A stretch of 64,000 bases of DNA from Theodoxus fluviatilis (GCA_034096865.1 JAWQFJ010028799.1:1-64000), one strand, 5' to 3'. Positions 1-10,475 are shown, counted from the first letter of the stretch. Notes: generated by a model not told the origin, from the sequence alone. Numbers and translations are program-made.

Positions 1-235
1 CGGCCTATATCTCAAAAACTACTGGACAGGATTTCCTTGAGATTTTGCACACTGACTGGAAGTTAGGTCCCATTCAATATTATCAACTTTTCAGAATCGA
101 GGTTTTAAAAGAAAGTGACTTTTTTACATTTTGGTGTTTCAATGAAAACAATTCAACAGACTCCATTTTGCAAAATCTGTGACGTCATCATTTGACGTCG
201 TATAACGTGACGTCATTTGCGAGTAGAATTTTCAG
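1..235 (+). repeat. Composite repeat, partial 3' copy
   Basis: The first ~120 bases match the conserved block found at 1398-1520, 16276-16402, 16809-16935, 17540-17665 and 19060-19185: it reads cttatatctcaaaaactact, followed by a stretch ending in gcacact, gaagttaggtcc and tttcagaatcgagg. It continues into a tail with two perfect TGACGTCA sites at 180-187 and 208-215. The 5' part is cut by the window edge. Family name unknown. Confidence 0.75.
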
Positions 236-487
236 GATAATGGATTTCGTACACTCAAAGCACCTCCCTCCATAGTCAATAGATGTGAGAGCCTAATCGA
301 GTCAAACTCTTTTCCTACGTTCACAAAACAGCATTTGGCTTCTTTGTATTATGAACGTCTACCAGCAGACGCAAAAAAGCGATACTACGCTGTGTTGGCG
401 TCAAATTCATTCCATTTGTGAAACCGGTAAAGTATATGTACCATCTAGATCGTTGCCTTCGCTGGTTAAAAGCTTGGAATGAGGGTG
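236..487. other. No gene or clear repeat seen
   Basis: The stretch has no long open frame and no microsatellite. I see no feature I can name. Confidence 0.5.
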
Positions 488-498
488 AAAAGGGCACG

Positions 499-890
499 TG
501 CGTGATTCGGGTGTAATACTGCCAATAAACATCGTTAAGCTTAAGATTACACCCGAATCACACGGACCGTTAAGGTGCATGGAGTACAGTACCGGTCAAA
601 AGTCACAACGACCACCGACACCGACCATTTCAGCCTTCTTCAGGATGCGTTAGAATCGTGCCGTTGTCGTGGTGGAATCGCCTAGCAAACTAACTGAATG
701 TCGACACAATCACTCGGCACTGTTGCACATTTGCAGTCAACGTAAGATCTCGTACGACGATTTGATTCAAGGCCTAGTGCTAATTGTTTTGATGGTCTGG
801 TCTCAGTGTCACAAAAATATGATGATTTAATCAATCCCTGACCCGGAAATGTTGGGGACAACGACCATTTCAGCGTAATGACATCGAGTC
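499..890. repeat. Decayed foldback element relic
   Basis: A hairpin is formed by gtgattcgggtgtaat (around 502-517) and attacacccgaatcac (546-561). The flanking text (gcttaagattacacccgaat, ggtgca, gagtacagtacc) recurs at 15657-15712 inside the better preserved foldback element at 15454-15926. The motif ccggaaatgttg..acgaccatttcagc at about 844-877 matches that element's terminal sequence. I read this as an old, partly deleted copy of the same family. Confidence 0.5.
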
Positions 891-1125
891 AAACCGAGTT
901 ATCTTTCCTACTTCAGCAAAACGCTTCGATATATATGTTGAACCTCTACCAGCAGACGCCAAAATGCGATACTACGAGAAGAATATTGACGTTGATGGGT
1001 TAGATCCGTATGAAATACCAAACAGTTCATGCTATCATCCATTTTTCTACAATTTACAGTGCAAAATACGAACCACGGGGGTTTATGACAAGGTCGTTAT
1101 AAATGCTTCACATACCTACAAGTTT

Positions 1126-1830
1126 ACAATGGCACAGTTGGTAGAGCATTGGGCTCTTGGTCATGCATGACCAGGTTCGATTCTGCACTGAAACTTTTTT
1201 TCTAGGGGTTGTGGGTTCGAACCCACCTGGTTTTTTGTGTTTGTGTGTGTGTGCGTTTTTTCCTCCTCTTTTCTCGGAGGCTGCGGGTTCGAACCCGATC
1301 TTCTTTTTTTCTTCTCCAAAACCTGGAGGTTCAGCGCCAGCGGTTTTTATCTGTCTGTCTGTCTGTGTGTGTGTCTGTCTGTCTGTCCCGTCTCCACGGC
1401 TTATATCTCAAAAACTACTGGACGGATTTCCTTGAGATTTTGCACACTAACTGGAAGTTAGGTCCAATTGAATGTATCAAATTTTCAGAATCGAGGCTTG
1501 AAGAGAAAGTGGTTTTTTAAGGTCGTATTCTCGAAATTACCGGTCTAAAAATGATTGAAATGACATTTGACGGCAAAGCCAAATTTGACGTCATTAATAG
1601 CATGACGTCATTTGCAAGTACAATTTCGATCCTATATGCCAGGAGAATAATTTCGAAACACCTGGGGAGGAATGGCGAAATTCCAACATGTGCGACGTCA
1701 TCAATAACGTGACGTCATTTGCGAGGACAGTTTATAGGAGAATTAATTTAGATAGATAGATATGTCCTCAGATGTCTTAGGCTGCGAGGCCTTTATCTGA
1801 TCTTTTGATCAGTACTTATGGCTACTCTCA
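1126..1830 (+). repeat. tRNA-headed composite SINE-like repeat, copy 1
   Basis: The head at 1128-1185 has an A-box-like tggcacagttgg and a B-box-like ggttcgattct, as in tRNA-derived SINEs. Two further ggttcgaaccc-type segments follow (about 1208-1232 and 1279-1302). Then come the conserved gccaaaacctggaggttcag-like core, a gtctgtctg/gt microsatellite, the shared block ending in gaagagaaagtgg, and a TGACGTCA-rich tail. The end (gatagatatgtcctcagatg ... gatcttttgatcagtactta) is shared with the copy ending near 17210, which gives the 3' boundary. No protein is supported. Confidence 0.65.
1586..1717. promoter_or_regulatory. Cluster of perfect TGACGTCA (CRE-type) palindromes
   Basis: TGACGTCA occurs at 1586-1593, 1603-1610 and 1710-1717, with a CGACGTCA variant near 1693. 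TGACGTCA is the consensus cAMP response element bound by CREB/ATF bZIP proteins. The sites sit in a repeat tail, so a host regulatory role is only a possibility. Confidence 0.4.
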
Positions 1831-2011
1831 CTCTCTCTCTGTCTCTCTCTCTCTCTGTCTCTCTGTCTCTCTCTCTCTCTCTCTGTCTCTGTCTCTCTCT
1901 CTCTCTCTCTCGATCTCTCTCGATCTCTCTCCCACCCACCCTCTTACTCTCATTCTCTCTTCCCTTCCTCCCCTTTTCCCAGCTCCCCTCCCCCCCTCTT
2001 TCTCTCCCTCC

Positions 2012-2065
<54 letters not shown>

Positions 2066-2191
2066 ACCCACCCTCTTACTCTCATTCTCTCTTCCCTTCC
2101 TCTCCTTTTCCCAGCTTCCCTCCCCCCCCCTCTCTCTCTCACTCTCTCTCTGTCTCTCTCTCTCTCTCTCTGTGTCTGTCTCTCTCTCTGT

Positions 2192-2254
<63 letters not shown>

Positions 2255-2306
2255 ACCCACCCTCTTACTCTCATTCTCTCTTCCCTTCCTCCCCTTTTCC
2301 CAGCTC

Positions 2307-2368
<62 letters not shown>
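1826..2368. repeat. CT microsatellite with higher-order ~70-bp inserts
   Basis: The tract is almost pure (CT)n/(CTGT)n, interrupted three times (about 1929-1995, 2062-2130, 2249-2315) by a near-identical segment beginning cccacccaccctcttactct and ending in cttttcccagct. The same segment recurs at 3709-3775. Long ORFs on both strands here (poly Ser-Leu or Arg-Glu) are translation artefacts. Confidence 0.9.
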
Positions 2369-2374
<6 letters not shown>

Positions 2375-2454
2375 CAGGTGGCGACTAGTGTAGAGCACGC
2401 GTTCACTTCGGCTCTGCTTATTTTACTCCCTGTGAGTGAAATAAAATCAGCACT

Positions 2455-3366
2455 ATGCCAGTTGCTGGTCTTCCAACAGCTGTTGAGGTACTGCTGACCT
2501 CGCTGCTTGCCTCGGATGAGCTGTCCTCGTGGAAAGTGGCAGGGGAGTTGGGCAGTATCGTGGTTGTGCTACGATTCAATCCAAGCGGCGGGCAGCCATT
2601 GCCCGTAAACGATACCCGCCGAGGATACTGGAGAAGAAAGCCTCCAGCACAGCTCCGACGTGACCAGCTACGTGCACAGAGACACCAGGGCTTGGGTGAG
2701 CAGAAAACGCGTCAAAGCTGTCTTGAAAATAACTTTGAAAATGTCGCGAATATTGAATTCGACAGTGTTGATGTTACTGCACGTGCTTCACGGGCCTCTA
2801 CGTCATCAGTCCCTTGCGCTTCAAAAGCCTTGACCTTTGACCCTGCAAGCAGTGCTGTGGACTCTGTAACAGAAGAAACAAGTGAGCCCGAAATCACTGT
2901 CCCCGATGATACTGCAAGGGATCAGCCGTCAAGGGAGGAACCGGAGTGGTTGAGGGATTTCACAGCACAACTAGAGGCAGCTTCTGAAGATCACCAGAAC
3001 AAGTTACAGGAAGATCTAAAGAGACTGACAAAATCCGGCGAGGACGAGAGATGTAGTGCTGGAACTCTTGCTTTGGATCCATCTGCCCACACCGATGAAC
3101 ATGGGCATGTCAATGAAAACACATCCCGCAAGTCATCACCAACTGAAGATCCCACCAGTAATCGATCTCATCCCAATCGTCTGACACTTGATTGCTCAAC
3201 TGTACCACCGCCACAGCCTCCATCTACAAGAACTTCCAAGCAGGTCAACCGGCAGCCGACAGCTGACGGACACAACAGACGCAACGACTTCTCAGGCGGC
3301 ACGGGCGGCACGGGCTGCATGAGGAAAACGCGAGGGAGGCCTGCAGCGAAGCAAGACCAACGGTAG
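2455..3366 (+). CDS. Uncharacterised 303-aa ORF, possibly retroelement ORF1-like
   Basis: An ATG at 2455 opens a 303-codon frame ending in TAG. The N-terminal ~65 residues are hydrophobic then basic (SWKVAGELGSIVVVLRF, then RRKPPAQLRRDQLRAQRHQ). The rest is polar and low in complexity, rich in Ser, Thr, Pro, Asp and Glu, with a short acidic predicted coil (EPEWLRDFTAQLEAASEDHQ) and a basic C-terminus. I see no zinc finger, RT or nuclease motif. A pyrimidine tract ending in cccacag|gtgg lies ~75 bases upstream and could be a splice acceptor. About 180 bases downstream the sequence reaches aataaac followed by GTTC repeats, a LINE/SINE-style tail. I infer an ORF1-like protein of a non-autonomous or 5'-truncated retroelement, but do not recognise the family. 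A host exon is the alternative. Confidence 0.45.
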   Translation: MPVAGLPTAVEVLLTSLLASDELSSWKVAGELGSIVVVLRFNPSGGQPLPVNDTRRGYWRRKPPAQLRRDQLRAQRHQGLGEQKTRQSCLENNFENVANIEFDSVDVTARASRASTSSVPCASKALTFDPASSAVDSVTEETSEPEITVPDDTARDQPSREEPEWLRDFTAQLEAASEDHQNKLQEDLKRLTKSGEDERCSAGTLALDPSAHTDEHGHVNENTSRKSSPTEDPTSNRSHPNRLTLDCSTVPPPQPPSTRTSKQVNRQPTADGHNRRNDFSGGTGGTGCMRKTRGRPAAKQDQR

Positions 3367-3519
3367 CAGAATGCGCGGATGTTGCGGGAAAAGCAAGCAC
3401 ACTGTTGTAAATTGACAATGTCACTTTCTCCCCTCTTCGATCGCGTTGTAACTTGCAAGACTGGGCATCAGTCTTGAACCCAGTCAGTGCATATCTGTTT
3501 TATGTTCTCTTGTTTCGTT

Positions 3520-3572
3520 GTGACGGGCCGGAATGGCCTAACAAATAAACAAGTTCGTTCGTTCGTTCGTTC
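3520..3572 (+). repeat. Retroelement-style 3' tail with GTTC repeats
   Basis: The sequence ggcctaacaaataaacaa is followed directly by (GTTC)n. A near-identical ending (gtaaaataaa then GTTCGTTCGTTC) lies at 3950-3975. AATAAA-like signals followed by short tandem repeats are typical of LINE and SINE 3' ends. Confidence 0.5.
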
Positions 3573-3830
3573 TCTGTCTCTCTCTCTGTCTCTCTCTGTG
3601 TCTCTCTCTGTGTCTCTCTCTCTCTGTCTCTCTCTCTCTCTCTCCCTCTCTCTCTCTCTCTTCCTCTCTCTCTCTCTCACTCTCTCCTCTCTCCTCTCTC
3701 CTCTCTCTCTCCCACCCACCATCTTACTCTCATTCTCTCTCCCTTCTCTCCCCTTTCTCTCAGCTCCCTCCCACCCTCTCTCTCTGTCTCTCTCTCTGTC
3801 TCTGTCTCCTCTCTCTCTGTCTCTCTCGTC

Positions 3831-3875
<45 letters not shown>
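3573..3875. repeat. CT microsatellite with one ~70-bp inserted segment
   Basis: (CT)n/(CTGT)n tract with a diverged copy of the higher-order segment of 1826-2368 at about 3709-3775. Confidence 0.9.
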
Positions 3876-3877
<2 letters not shown>

Positions 3878-3975
3878 CACATTTGAATATTTTGCCTCAA
3901 GGGCTGAATGTAAGTAAGAAAGGCAATACTGCCTAATTCACTACCCTTGTAAAATAAAGTTCGTTCGTTCGTTCT
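3876..3975 (+). repeat. Short retroelement 3' end fragment
   Basis: The sequence runs from attttgcctcaagggctgaa to ccttgtaaaataaagttcg, then GTTC repeats. It has the layout of a 3'-terminal LINE/SINE fragment with a tetranucleotide tail. The family is not identified. Confidence 0.4.
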
Positions 3976-4223
3976 GTCTGTCCTGACTTAAGCGCAACAA
4001 CTTGGTACTGGTAGTCTGTTGGCTTGCCTAATGGCAGTGAATCGATAATAAACTTGGCAGAAATAGACCTTAAGTATCCTAAAATGTACAAGACCACTCA
4101 AATTTCATGAACTATCATCCATTTTATACAATTTACAGTGCAAAATATGAAGCGAGGGAGTTTACAGAAAAGAACGTTATAATTCCTTTACAAACACGTA
4201 GTAACGTCAGTTGCCAAATGAAT

Positions 4224-4437
4224 GGCTCAGATGGTTAAAGCGCTGGACAATTGTAACGTTAGGTCATGCGTGAACGGATTCGAATCCGCGCTGAAAACTT
4301 TTTTTGAAACCGACCTGTTTTTTGTGTTTTTGTGTGTGTTTTTCCCCCCCTCTTTTCTCAAGAGATTGCGGGTTTGAACCCAATTTTTTGTGTGTGCCAA
4401 AACCTGGAGGTTCAGCGCCAGCGGTTTTTATCTCGCT
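4224..4437 (+). repeat. Composite SINE-like repeat, diverged copy
   Basis: The tRNA-like head (aatggctcagatggttaaag with a B box near ggattcgaatcc) is followed by one gggtttgaaccc segment and the core ggaggttcagcgccagcggt. The copy stops before the GT microsatellite and the conserved 3' block seen in other copies. Confidence 0.6.
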
Positions 4438-4699
4438 CACAACACCCTCCGACCCCGTTCATGGGGGTCGGATGTAGAGATATTCGCGGCTGCCACCCTC
4501 CTTCAAACCACCATTGTGGTATACACAGCCACTTCCGAATGATGGCGGAGATGGCTGCCACACCCACCCCTTTTCCCGATAAATGGGGTAGACAGGTCCG
4601 AGGAGAACATTTACCTCCGAAATGTCTGTGGCCATTTTGAGCGGGTGGTGTCCACAAAGGTAGTCTAAATGAGGATGCCCTGAAAACTTCCCACCAACT

Positions 4700-5190
4700 G
4701 ATTTTTATCCAGATTCTATAGCTGTAAATGAGTTAGTCTGTTTAATTTTTTTGTCCATTCAGTCATTTTTTAACATGTTATAAATTCGTCACGAAAACCC
4801 ATAACAGCCCAGAAGGCATTTTTGTTACATTTATAACCAGAGACATTGGTCATGGATGTGAATCAGTTGTTATCTTTTTATGTTCTTTTTATGTTGTTGT
4901 ATTTTATGTTGTTGTATTATGTTATGTTGTTTTTTATGATCTTGTTGTTGTTGATTTTATCCATTAAACTGATTTTATGTTTAACTCCATTAATAATCTG
5001 TTTCGTTTGTCTATTCAGTCATTTTAACCTGTTATAAATTTGTCATGACTGAAGAGCCATAATAGCCCAGGAAGGCATTTTTTGTACAATAAAAACCAGA
5101 GGCATTGGTCGTGGGTGTGACTCAGTTGTTGTTTTTTAGGTTGTTGTTGTTTTTATCCATTAAACTGGTTTTAAGTTTAACTCGCTTTTT
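4700..5190 (+). repeat. Diverged tandem duplication, ~260-bp unit
   Basis: The run containing attcagtcatttt, gttataaatt, cccagaaggcattttt and ccagagacattggtc (about 4756-4870) recurs with substitutions at about 5012-5130. The segment tccattaaactgattttatg (about 4959) also recurs near 5156. This is an old direct duplication with no coding content. Confidence 0.7.
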
Positions 5191-5237
5191 TGTATCCAGT
5201 GCGCGCGCGCGTGTGTGTGCTATAAATGTGTGCGTTT

Positions 5238-5379
<142 letters not shown>

Positions 5380-5774
5380 AAAATTTTATTTGCTACGCCA
5401 ACGGTCCTTACAAAGCTTTCACGACCAAAAACATCGTCAAAAGCGCAAAAGGGTTGTGGAGGGAACACACACAATACAGTTGTGCCACACACAAACACAC
5501 GGACGCACGTACGCGCGCACACATATACAGAGAGAGAGAGGGGGGCGGAGAGTGCACGGTACATGCAAATCAGAACAGTTCCTTACACAAACAGTTGCTC
5601 TTTCTCCCGGTTGTCCTGATTGTGTGTATGTAAGTACGTGTACTTTCCACTTGTTATTCACAAACCTTTTCTTCTAACTAGGATATGTATCAAAACATTT
5701 AAACATAAAAAACACACAAATAAAAACAAAAATGATATGAAAAAAACTACTTTTATCAAGTAAAAGATGCGTGG

Positions 5775-5889
5775 CCGGATGTATGAAAGTCGATCCTCAA
5801 TATTTTCATACATCCGGTTAACCGGATTTAGTAAAGACCGGATGTATGAAAGACAAAAAGTGGGTCCCGACGACTTTCTTACATCCGGT
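5775..5889. repeat. Two tandem hairpins sharing a ccggatgtatgaaa stem
   Basis: Hairpin 1 pairs ccggatgtatgaaa (5775-5788) with tttcatacatccgg (5804-5817). Hairpin 2 pairs accggatgtatgaaag (5837-5852) with ctttcttacatccggt (5874-5889), with one mismatch. The pair ends ten bases before the outer edge of the giant palindrome. It could be a foldback MITE or a structure involved in forming the rearrangement. Confidence 0.7.
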
Positions 5890-5949
5890 CTCGACTGTAC
5901 CACAGTCACGTCAAGTCTCACAACAATCTTCATGCATACTACCCATTTA

Positions 5950-6137
5950 CCGGGACTCGTTGAAGAGACGGATGGCTGTCGGGAGGAATGAATCCCTCAT
6001 GCGGTTTGTTCTGGCAGGCCAGCACCTCAGGCGACGTGAGGACTCTCGAGTGGGTTCGCATGACGCGAATTCCTGGTGCAGAGGGTGGCGGTCGTCAGAT
6101 CGAATCTTGCCCATCTTCCTCAGGGCCAAACTGGGGT
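5950..6137 (-). pseudogene. LINE pol C-terminal relic, left arm
   Basis: The reverse strand encodes a short open segment ending RMRDSFLPTAIRLFNESR followed by stop. A charged stretch, then NSF(I/L)P.AIRLFN at the very end, is a common C-terminal signature of animal LINE ORF2 proteins. No RT motifs precede it, so it is 5'-truncated. It matches 14727-14909 in the right arm apart from at least one substitution (gaattcc versus gaatgcc in antisense context). Confidence 0.6.
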
Positions 6138-7032
6138 AGCGATCACTGAGAGGCTGGAGGTCGGACCCAGTGATGGCGCGAATGCGCGTGTTTGCTTTGC
6201 GTTTTGATCGATCTTATCATTCTTAATGTAATAGTGCTTAAATTGAAATACCATCTACACTAATGGAGCGAATTTCGACCTCATCTCTGTCAAATCAAAG
6301 ACAATAGTGTCTTTGGTCAAATTTACTCAAGAATTCATGACGTTTCAGCTAATTCAGGGAATGTGGAAAAATAAATGAAAATATATTCATCTAATAATTT
6401 TCAGGAAACCCTTGAAATATGAATTATAAAAGAAGAAAGATAATTTTTCGGGTGCTTGGAGGTGGGGTCATGTTATCAAGGTTCGAACCACGAACCCTCT
6501 CGTCGCGTACGAGTGGCCTGGCGATACCGATACACAGCCTACGCTAGTCGCTACCTGTAATATTCATCCGCATCTATCATGCGTGATGCATCCTCTGTCA
6601 GAATTTATTTTGTCAGCTCTGTCAACGAAGTATCTGTGATGTGCTTGTCGTGATATGGTTAGTAACTCTTTATACCTCATGCAACGCTCTGTCGTTGCTG
6701 TGCCGTGAGGAACTATTTCCTGCCGGGGGTCTCGAGTGCACCGAACTTCCGGTGATCTCTACAGCGGGCACTCGGCTCTTGTCCGTCGGCACGCGAGGGT
6801 GAGCCACTTGGATCGGCGTCCCTTCCCACTCGCTGTGTGCCTGCGTCGGAATGCCTTCTGTGTAACGTGCTTAAACGGCAGTTGATTCTCTGCAGTGATG
6901 TGGTCCTGATCGAACCAGCTTTTCTCTATCTTCCACGCCTCGAAAAATGGTGTGACACCGGCGACTTTTACCTGTCCCGTGCGTGTTTGTTTGTGTGTCC
7001 GCAACGTGCTCAGTGGAACGTAAACATCCAAC

Positions 7033-7143
7033 ATGGCTTCGAAGTGTAGGAAGTTTGTGCCGAACATTTTCAATAAGAGCAAGTGCCAAACATGCTTTGG
7101 AGCGAAGGAGATGCACTCGGCAGAGGCCCTGGAAAACAACAAG
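7033..7143 (+). CDS. MPRIP: MPRIP-like first coding exon, left arm copy
   Basis: An ATG at 7033 opens a 37-codon exon that ends at a consensus donor (AACAAG|gtaaga, G at 7144). It encodes MASKC.. with [18 protein letters not shown], closely resembling the N-terminus of myosin phosphatase Rho-interacting protein (known signature [15 protein letters not shown]). In animals MPRIP links RhoA signalling, myosin phosphatase and actin through later PH and coiled-coil regions; none of those exons is visible here. CpG-containing sequence precedes the ATG and may hold the 5' UTR and promoter. The exon points toward the palindrome centre, so transcription would run into the antisense copy. The real gene may use only one copy. 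Exon identity is strong; gene integrity here is unknown. Confidence 0.85.
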
Positions 7144-8105
7144 GTAAGACCGAGTGGCTGGTGCCGTTGTTGTGAATGCTGTCCAGGTGTTGTGTTTGAC
7201 GTTGGCCTACGCTTCCCCTTCCATGTACCGTTCCACCCCTCCCCTGTTCTCCCCACTTCTCTCCTCCTCGCTCTCCCTCTTCACTGGTTTCGGCGCGTGA
7301 CTGTTGTGACGCTTGATTATTGTGACACCTAGTGTTGCGTTTCTTTTGCGCATGGAGGAGATGTCTACTCGTCACTCCTGAGGAGTGCTCCATTATACGA
7401 ATTGTGCTCGCGTCATTTCCTTGACACTTGAACCTCTGCTTAAATTAAATCTTGCGGCTTGCACAAAATTGTCACTTGCAACCAGATATTTCTTCATTAC
7501 ACCAGTCTCGTCTGACAAGCAGTGTATTGAGTTAGTTCAGTAAGAAGCGAAAGGAAATGCGATTTCAGGGATCTTGTTCTTCGACACACTCACAGCGAAT
7601 CGATCGTAATCAGAATGACACGTCGCTGTTTGTATGGCAAAGCAGATTGTTTGAAAAGGTCTTATCCTCACCGCTATAACCCATGCTTTCCCGTTACATA
7701 CAGTACGAGCTTATCTCAGCCCCGAGGCAAGGGATATGCAGATCGTGTGGACAGACACGCGAAGACCGTAGAATTATGTAATGTACACATGTATGCATAC
7801 TCCTCATTCAATCAGATTGAATGATGAGGGGAGGAGGTACAAGCATGTCCAGCGATCGAAATTGGTGTGCCTGCCAGGCAGGCCTAACTGATAAGTACAG
7901 TGACATTGTAATGAATTAATCGGATTCATATAGACCCATCCACAGACCACACGGCCCACATGGTCGCTGGGCTTAGCCAATTGCTGGCGCGGAACTAGTC
8001 TATTTTTAGCGCAGACTTCTCTTGCTCACACTGGTATCACAAATACGGCACTGTCTGGAACCAGCGTCTCTTTGACTCCATCACCCGTTTTCGCTTCGGT
8101 TCTAG

Positions 8106-8299
8106 CCTATCACTGCCAGTGGGGCACATGCTCTGGTGATCAACGTTATCCCGATAAAATAGTAGGAGGCAAATTGCATCAATTTCCCTCTGTAAAAAGC
8201 AGAAGAGCCGATGCCATGGCATGGATCAAGGCGTGCTGCCGGCCACACGATCAGCTAAATCTCAACCGGCTTAATAAAAACAAAGGAGTCTGCGCGGGG
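8106..8299 (+). pseudogene. THAP-domain first exon, left arm, start codon lost
   Basis: The frame reads HCQWGTCSGDQRYPDK, then GGKLHQFPSVKSRRADAMAW, IKACCRPHDQLNLNRLNKNK and GVCAG, ending at the donor GGG|gtgagt (G at 8300). This is the N-terminal part of a THAP-type zinc-binding DNA-binding domain: C-x4-C, an aromatic/FP motif, an invariant Trp, and the first Cys of the C-x2-H pair at the end, with the His expected on the next exon. The right arm has an ATG four codons before the first Cys; here that block is replaced by gcttcggttctagcctat, so no ATG remains. A tctag just upstream could serve as acceptor if the exon were internal. I infer a degraded copy. Confidence 0.6.
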
Positions 8300-8798
8300 G
8301 TGAGTCTCAGATCTGCATTTGAAATTGAACATTACTGTTGTTTAACATACGTTTATTCGTTTCTAGGCTTCAGGAAGCAAATTTTGGGAGGGAGCGTGAG
8401 GGTTGAGTGAGGATAGGCGTACAGTATCGCTTCATTGCGAGGATGATGCTTATGTACCTTACCATCTCATTACACAGATTGTCTGTCGTGATGGTAGTTC
8501 TGAGATTTTGGGTAGAGCATGGTTATACAAAGCTCCAGGATTAGAACAGAATATATCCCATCCAACGTAAGCGAAGAGCAAAGGTTCACCCCTGTCTCGA
8601 TCAAGTCTTCGAATCGAGCGTGGTTGGTAAATTTCTTTCTCATCAATGCAACTAGTGAAGGTAAAGGTAGTAGTTTTGTATAGCGACTCTACACCAACCC
8701 GAGGCGCTCAATCCGTTTTAAACTTAACTACCTGATCACTGGAACACTTGATCAACATTTTACAGGCACCTGACAACAGACAGATACGACGCTCATTG

Positions 8799-9020
8799 TC
8801 ACGCAGATGCCAGCACCACCTCCACTTCCCGAGCTGTCACCTCCACCATTGAATCCTCTTGCTCATAGATCTTAATTTCGTCTAAATAACATGAGTAGTA
8901 TTTATTCATACCCCTGTCTATCACAGTCTGAGAAATCTTCTCACTGTCTGGCAAAAATGAGACACAAATGCTGTCCGGAATACAACGCAACGAGTCAGTC
9001 GGCGTTAGCGTGGAAGCCAT
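8799..9020 (-). CDS. Unidentified 73-aa ORF, left arm (antisense to MPRIP exon)
   Basis: The reverse strand has ATG in a good context (ggcggcaaaATGGCT) followed by 73 codons containing SLRCIPDSICVSFLPDSEKI, SQTVIDRGMNKYYSCYLDEI and a Val/Glu-rich end. An upstream in-frame extension to 9212 is open but less likely coding. The core is conserved in a diverged copy at 19485-19640, which suggests past constraint or repeat membership. No known domain is recognised. The frame differs from the right-arm copy at few positions, including EDSMV versus EDSTV. Confidence 0.4.
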   Translation of the reverse strand: MASTLTPTDSLRCIPDSICVSFLPDSEKISQTVIDRGMNKYYSCYLDEIKIYEQEDSMVEVTAREVEVVLASA

Positions 9021-9838
9021 TTTGCCGCCTGCATGTGATACCACGCGAGCTACAGCGAGAAAGGGGCGTGGCTGTGGACGGGTCAATAGGATCGAAAGGC
9101 TAATGGACAAGACATGGGATAAAACGAAGGAAATGAGTACACATGTTTTGGAGAGTTTCTGGCTACTGTCTGGACAGCACTGCACCACCCTCACCACCAA
9201 ACATTTCCCCATCTACATTCATCACACTCTAAAGATGTTTGTAGTGGCTGAAGGTTTTCCCTTTTGTTTCCTTGCAGGTATTTAATAAGATATAGGGCAG
9301 ACATAACTGTTTGCTCTACATGATGTATTGATTTGACTTTTAAAAATCTAATATTGAATTAATGATTAAAATTGAAGAAGCAGTTTTAAAGTATAGACAT
9401 TTTTGTGGACAAACTGATGGATGGATGTACAGTAGACTTCATTTGTTTGTTGCACCTTTATTTTTGAATGACAGTTTCCAGCTAAGTTTTCTTGCTACTT
9501 CAATCATGTAGCAAGGGTTTAGAGTCTATTTTAGAAGTGTTGTATTGAGATTTTCGTTTTAACAAGTTTAAAAGAATGTACTACTACTATATGTCATACT
9601 TGTGTTTATAAGCTGCTTTTGACACTTGTTCAGACAAGGTAGGATGTCATAAATGGAAGAGGATGTGGGTAGGGGGGCAGGGATAATGGAGGATGAGTTG
9701 AAAAGTACTTTTGGTAGATGTTTAAACATGCCAAGTTCTCATTCATTGGGAAAAGAAAGGTTGGGATAAATGGATGAATGAAGCAGAAAAAAATAATTAC
9801 AGTGAGGGCCCTATACTTGATGAGTGAAAGAAAGAAAT

Positions 9839-9869
9839 GTGTGTGTGTGTGTGTGTGTGTGCATGGATA

Positions 9870-9941
<72 letters not shown>

Positions 9942-9942
9942 T

Positions 9943-9997
<55 letters not shown>
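9839..9997. repeat. (GT)n(GA)n microsatellite, left arm
   Basis: GT repeats interrupted by catggatatg and by one gaat, then GA repeats. The right-arm counterpart at 10861-11016 lacks the gaat interruption, an arm-specific difference. Confidence 0.97.
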
Positions 9998-9999
<2 letters not shown>

Positions 10000-10384
10000 G
10001 CTATTTTATCATGGTAACTGTTGAAATATCACACCATTTGTTTGGGGAAGAATATGCAGAATGAATAGTGATGGCCTGAAAATATTTATATTGTTAGGGG
10101 AAAAGGAGGGGGAAAAGTATGGTGTGGCATTAAATAGAAAGAAATTGAATGAGAGAGATGTCACTCAGCATATGTGAAATTAAACAATTACTCTTCTATG
10201 TTGCATGAGATGGAAATACAGTAAAAATGAACCAATGGCCATGGAAAAGGCCAAAAATTGCAAGGAAAAGATAGGGGCATACTCAAAGAAGGCAGATGAG
10301 ATAAGAGAGGTCCAGGGGGCAAGGAACAGAGCAAGATCATTAACCATACTCAATCATGACTTCAGAAATGACCCCTTCTGACTT

Positions 10385-10475
10385 ATTTTTCTGCCCCCTC
10401 TTTCTCTCATGGCTTTCCAATCCACCTGACAGGTGGATTGGAAAGCCATGAGAGAAAGAGGGGACAGAAAAATAA
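10385..10475. other. Palindrome centre with one-base spacer
   Basis: The symmetry axis is base 10429: caatccacctg, then a, then caggtggattg. Pairing continues outward with only isolated differences (for example gccccctc versus gggaca). Inverted repeats with essentially no spacer can extrude as cruciforms and are usually unstable, so the junction is either recent, protected or an assembly join. Confidence 0.9.

Larger units (their letters stand above)
5900..10428 (+). repeat. Left arm of giant inverted repeat (palindrome)
   Basis: This 4.53-kb arm is the near-exact reverse complement of 10430-14956. Homology starts at ccacagtcacgtcaag (5900) and runs to the centre at 10429, where ccacctg-a-caggtgg leaves a one-base spacer. 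It contains a LINE C-terminal relic, MPRIP-like exon 1, a THAP-like exon without a start codon, the 73-aa ORF in antisense and a GT/GA microsatellite. It differs from the other arm by scattered substitutions, several at CpG (for example acgtttattcg versus aagtttattca), a 12-bp indel near 7945 and a replaced block near 8082-8110. Confidence 0.95.

Noticed and set aside
1737..1830. Helitron 3' end (hairpin gatcttttgatc near the terminus of the composite repeat)
   Set aside because: The hairpin is present but no CTRR terminus follows it, and no TC 5' end is identifiable.
1793..2497. Overlapping 155-230-codon frames on both strands
   Set aside because: Translations of (CT)n/(GA)n microsatellite (Ser-Leu and Arg-Glu repeats); no protein evidence.
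7070..7393. 107-codon antisense frame over the MPRIP-like exon
   Set aside because: It is the shadow of the exon and its intron; the sense strand has the recognisable protein and a splice donor.
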